Part shown: in pieces, positions 61,538-64,000 of the stretch
Layout of the letters: every line of letters begins with the position of its first letter
How positions within the stretch are numbered: position 1 is the stretch's first letter
Source of the DNA: Rhizobium sp. R634
GTDB taxonomy: Bacteria > Pseudomonadota > Alphaproteobacteria > Rhizobiales > Rhizobiaceae
Direction: 5' to 3'
Assembly (NCBI RefSeq): GCF_002211305.1
Contig: NZ_LOKW01000026.1
Coordinates: forward strand, 372,001 to 436,000
DNA: 64,000 nt
Notes under the pieces: model-generated
What the model was told of the DNA's origin: nothing
The model's database searches: none
The model's input: only the letters and a program-made list of their open reading frames with translations
Made by a program: the position numbers and the translations under genes

Positions 61538-62554
61538 CTATTGCTTGCCGCTCACACCTGCCTGGGCAAACGTCGCCATGCCGGAATGGCAGGCGGCGGC
61601 GGCCTTGACGATGCCGGCGGCAAGCGCCGCTCCGGTGCCTTCACCGAGCCGCATGCCGAGCGCCAGAAGCGGCGTCTTGCCGAGCATCTCGATCGCGCGC
61701 AGATGTCCGGGCTCGGCGGAAACATGGCCGATCAGGCAATGGTCGAGCGCGGACGGATTGGCAGCTTTCAGGATCGCCGCCGCCGCGGTGGCGACGTAGC
61801 CGTCGATCAGCACGGGGATGCGTTCCATACGCGCCGCAAGGATGGCGCCAGCCATCGCCGCGATCTCGCGGCCGCCGAGGCGCCGCATGATCTCCAGGGG
61901 ATCGTCGAGATGGTCGCTATGCAGCTCCACCGCCTTTTCCACCGCCGCGATCTTGCGCTCCAGCATCTCGCCTTCCGAGCCGGTGCCGGGTCCGACCCAG
62001 TCGCGCGCCGAGCCGCCGTAGAGCGCATAATTGATCGCTGCCGCAATCGTGGTGTTGCCGATGCCCATTTCGCCGATGCAGAGCAGGTCGGTGCCGCCGG
62101 CAATAGCCTCCATGCCGAAGGCCATGGTCGCGGCGCAATCGCGCTCGGAAAGCGCTGCCTCTTCGGTAATGTCGCCGGTGGGGTAATCGAGCGCCAGATC
62201 GAAGACCTTCAGGCCGAGGTCATAGGCGACGCAGATCTGGTTGATGGCAGCACCGCCAGCCGCGAAATTCTCGACCATCTGCTGGGTCACCGCGGGCGGA
62301 AAGGGCGTGATGCCTTGCCTCGCCACACCGTGGTTGCCGGCGAAGATCGCCACCAGCGGCCGGTTGACGGCAGGCGGCCGGCCAGTCCAGGCGGCAAGCC
62401 AGAAAGCGATTTCCTCCAGCCGTCCGAGCGCGCCTGGCGGCTTGGTCAGCTGCGCATCGCGTTCGCGCGCGGCCACCAGCGCTCGGGCATCCGGTCCCGG
62501 CAGGTCGCGGAGCAGGGTACGGAAATCGTCGAACGGCAGGCCTGAAACGCTCAT
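61538..62554 (-). CDS. cobT: Nicotinate-nucleotide--dimethylbenzimidazole phosphoribosyltransferase
   Basis: The start at 62554 (MSVSGLPF) gives 338 residues. The enzyme activates the lower ligand base of vitamin B12 by forming alpha-ribazole 5'-phosphate. FAGNHGVARQGITPFPPAVT (about 86-105), ADC-type GEMGIGNTTIAAAIN and the catalytic Glu near the C-terminal GEGTGAAL region are clear. It is divergent from cobS across 155 bases holding two operator-like palindromes, and precedes dgkA on its own strand. Confidence 0.95.
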   Translation of the reverse strand: MSVSGLPFDDFRTLLRDLPGPDARALVAARERDAQLTKPPGALGRLEEIAFWLAAWTGRPPAVNRPLVAIFAGNHGVARQGITPFPPAVTQQMVENFAAGGAAINQICVAYDLGLKVFDLALDYPTGDITEEAALSERDCAATMAFGMEAIAGGTDLLCIGEMGIGNTTIAAAINYALYGGSARDWVGPGTGSEGEMLERKIAAVEKAVELHSDHLDDPLEIMRRLGGREIAAMAGAILAARMERIPVLIDGYVATAAAAILKAANPSALDHCLIGHVSAEPGHLRAIEMLGKTPLLALGMRLGEGTGAALAAGIVKAAAACHSGMATFAQAGVSGKQ

Positions 62555-62594
62555 CTGTGCGGTTTTCCTATGAATCCGGGATTCTTGTTTCACG

Positions 62595-62633
62595 CAAACC
62601 ACTTGTTTGGGTCGAGCAAATCAGCTTGTTTGC
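62595..62633. promoter_or_regulatory. Tandem operator-like palindromes in the cobT-cobS promoter
   Basis: CAAACCACTTGTTTG (62595-62609) and GCAAATCAGCTTGTTTGC (62616-62633) are similar imperfect dyads 21-22 bases apart, two helical turns, between the divergent cobalamin genes. No cobalamin riboswitch was seen in this gap. Confidence 0.5.
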
Positions 62634-62709
62634 GGTGGCAACTCTCTTAAAGCGGGCGGACGACGCGAACAACTCCAAAAGCGCCGCGACCTCCGGCGGA
62701 TGAAGCAGA

Positions 62710-63492
62710 ATGAAGATCAAGGATCATGCGGTCGATACCGCCCGCGCCGTCGCCTTCTTGAGCCGCATTCCCATGCCGCAATGGCTGTTCGAAGGCTATG
62801 ACGGCAGGCTCGGCCGGCTGGTGCGCGCATTTCCCTTCGCCGGCACCGTCCTCGGCCTCATCCCTGCCCTCGCCCTCCTCCTCCTTTTGGGCCTGCGGGC
62901 TGATCCTCTGATGTCGGCGCTGATCGCGCTTTCCGTCCAGGTCGTCGTAACAGGGGCGCTGCACGAGGATGGCCTCGCCGACACGGCCGACGGCATCGGC
63001 GGCGGCAAGAGCCGCGAACACAGTCTTCTGATCATGAAGGACAGCCGGATCGGTACCTATGGCGCAATAGCGCTGATCCTCTCCTTCGCGATCCGCGCCG
63101 CCGCACTCTCCGCCATCGCTGACGATTCCCCGGCCTTCGCCGCCGCTCTCGCCATTCCCGCCGTCGCCGCTCTCAGCCGCGGCGCCATCGCCTGGCATTG
63201 GCAGCGGCTGCCGCCGGCAAAGGCCGATGGCATCGCCGCCTCCACCGGCCAGCCTGATGAAGCGGCGATGCAGTTTGCGCTCACCGCCGCCGGCCTCTTG
63301 GGCGCACTGCTGATCTGGCCGGCATTCGGTCTGCTGCCGCTCGTTGCGAGCCTGCTCGCCACCGGAATTGCAGGGCTCGCCTTCACCGCCTTCATTCGCC
63401 GCAAGCTCGGCGGCCACACCGGCGACACGCTCGGTGCGATGCAGCAGATTTGCGAAATCGCCGCCATCTGCGCCCTTGCCACGGCTCTTTGA
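62710..63492 (+). CDS. cobS: Adenosylcobinamide-GDP ribazoletransferase (cobalamin synthase)
   Basis: A 260-residue membrane enzyme, with six to seven hydrophobic segments, that joins activated cobinamide to alpha-ribazole. FLSRIPMPQWLFEG near the N-terminus, TGALHEDGLADTADGIGGG (about residues 78-96, metal-binding acidic set) and IMKDSRIGTYGAIALIL are family hallmarks. GGATGAAG precedes the start. It is divergent from cobT, the enzyme making its substrate. Confidence 0.95.
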   Translation: MKIKDHAVDTARAVAFLSRIPMPQWLFEGYDGRLGRLVRAFPFAGTVLGLIPALALLLLLGLRADPLMSALIALSVQVVVTGALHEDGLADTADGIGGGKSREHSLLIMKDSRIGTYGAIALILSFAIRAAALSAIADDSPAFAAALAIPAVAALSRGAIAWHWQRLPPAKADGIAASTGQPDEAAMQFALTAAGLLGALLIWPAFGLLPLVASLLATGIAGLAFTAFIRRKLGGHTGDTLGAMQQICEIAAICALATAL

Positions 63493-63501
63493 AACCCCGA
63501 T

Positions 63502-63729
63502 ATGTCTTTCATGCAAACACCCTGCATCCACGTCTGCTCAATGGATCCCGGCTCCGGATTTTGTGCCGGATGCGGCCGCACTCTCCAGGAAATCGGCGGC
63601 TGGATGGGCTATTCCGATGCTGAGAGACACCGGATCATGGCGCTGCTGCCGGCAAGGCTTTCGGGCGCCGTCATGGGCTCAAACCAGACAAAAACAAACT
63701 TTGCCGGCGCGCCGGAGCGGCCTTTATGA
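63502..63729 (+). CDS. DUF1289 domain protein
   Basis: The 75-residue protein has the DUF1289 motif: CIHVCSMDPGSGFCAGCGRTLQEIGGWMGYSDAERHRIM. The four cysteines probably bind a metal or an Fe-S cluster. Its stop overlaps the start of the next gene (ATGA), so the two are coupled. Function unknown. Confidence 0.9.
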   Translation: MSFMQTPCIHVCSMDPGSGFCAGCGRTLQEIGGWMGYSDAERHRIMALLPARLSGAVMGSNQTKTNFAGAPERPL

Positions 63730-64000
63730 TTCGTCTCACCCTCCTCCTCGTCGTGATCGGCATCGGCCTTGCCGTGCTGATCGTCAACAATGACAGCAGC
63801 CGCATCCTCGGCCTGCAGAGCGAAGAATTCGGCCGCTTCATCTACCTGCTGCCGATCGCGCTGATGCTGTCGGCCGGCATCTGGGCGAGCCGGCGCAGCG
63901 TCGGCGAAACGATGCGCCAGCTGATGATCTGGCTCGTCATCATCCTGGCGCTCGCCACCGTCTATCTCTATCGCCAGGAAGCGCTCGGCGTCGGCAACCG
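63726..64000 (+). CDS. Membrane protein, 5' part; possibly a retropepsin-like aspartic protease
   Basis: ATG 63726 overlaps the DUF1289 stop and the frame runs off the window after about 91 residues. Three hydrophobic segments are visible: LTLLLVVIGIGLAVLIV, FIYLLPIALMLSAGIWA and MIWLVIILALATVYLY. Rhizobial retropepsin-like proteases of the TIGR02281 type begin with a similar membrane region, but the catalytic part lies outside the window. Confidence 0.6.
   Translation, partial: MIRLTLLLVVIGIGLAVLIVNNDSSRILGLQSEEFGRFIYLLPIALMLSAGIWASRRSVGETMRQLMIWLVIILALATVYLYRQEALGVGN

Noticed and set aside
62555..62709. Cobalamin riboswitch before cobT or cobS
   Set aside because: The gap is only 155 bases and I could not find the B12-box core or the paired stems expected; only short dyads are present.
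1..64000. CRISPR array, tRNA, rRNA, insertion sequence or prophage
   Set aside because: No regularly spaced direct repeats, cloverleaf, ribosomal RNA or transposase/integrase sequences were found on reading both strands.

Overview
The window looks like chromosomal DNA from an alphaproteobacterium of the Rhizobium etli/leguminosarum type. The evidence is GC-rich coding DNA, a RopA-type porin, rhizobial intergenic mosaic-type palindromes, an Usg protein, an aerobic-type cobT/cobS pair, and a SorC-controlled sugar or polyol locus. No rRNA, tRNA, CRISPR array, integrase, transposase or prophage gene was seen. Most genes are housekeeping or common rhizobial accessory genes.

Layout. 1-11.6 kb: end of a secreted protein gene, class II fumarase (fumC), a VCBS/cadherin-like surface protein, class I Fe-S fumarase, a diguanylate cyclase, an FMN-binding oxidase-like protein, a divergent alpha/beta hydrolase-MarR pair, LtrA, a DUF971 protein and moaA. 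11.6-25.8 kb: an accessory-looking block between moaA and mobA. It holds a decayed methyltransferase-like fragment, a membrane J-domain protein with HQD in place of HPD, and a divergent carbohydrate locus. The leftward arm of that locus is split transketolase N and C subunits, FGGY kinase and SorC regulator; the rightward arm is ABC permease, binding protein, ATPase and two SDR dehydrogenases. A further SDR and a DMT-family transporter follow. 25.8-26.9 kb: mobA-mobB.

26.9-31 kb: a KaiC-like double RecA ATPase overlapping a hybrid histidine kinase, then a frameshifted LysR remnant. 31-40 kb: cupin, aldo-keto reductase, zeta-class GST, a 49-residue secreted peptide, Ohr, an OmpR-type two-component system, a Tat-exported hydrolase, a CcdA-thioredoxin fusion and an exported hydrolase. 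40-45.5 kb: a large OmpA-domain protein with an Ala/Glu/Pro/Lys-rich region, an amino acid ABC transporter (binding protein and two permeases, no ATPase here) and usg. 45.5-50.8 kb: DUF2270 protein, TPR-methyltransferase, GST, two ArsR-SRPBCC modules and two DUF1801 proteins.

51-59.5 kb: an SsuD-like monooxygenase preceded by a cysteine-containing 37-codon leader ORF, a 3-hydroxyisobutyrate-dehydrogenase-like enzyme with an AlkD-like protein, a LysR regulator, the porin ropA, an Lrp regulator, a UDG-superfamily protein and a nuclease. 59.6-64 kb: a membrane histidine kinase, dgkA, divergent cobT/cobS, a DUF1289 protein and the start of a membrane protein.

The most interesting candidates are: the transketolase-kinase-dehydrogenase locus, whose substrate is not evident, with its palindromic operator candidates; the KaiC-kinase pair without kaiB; the HQD J-protein; the sulfur-type leader ORF; repeated 10-bp-spaced boxes in the 37.1-37.2 kb divergent promoter; and an orphan terminator at 57.5 kb that may end a small RNA.
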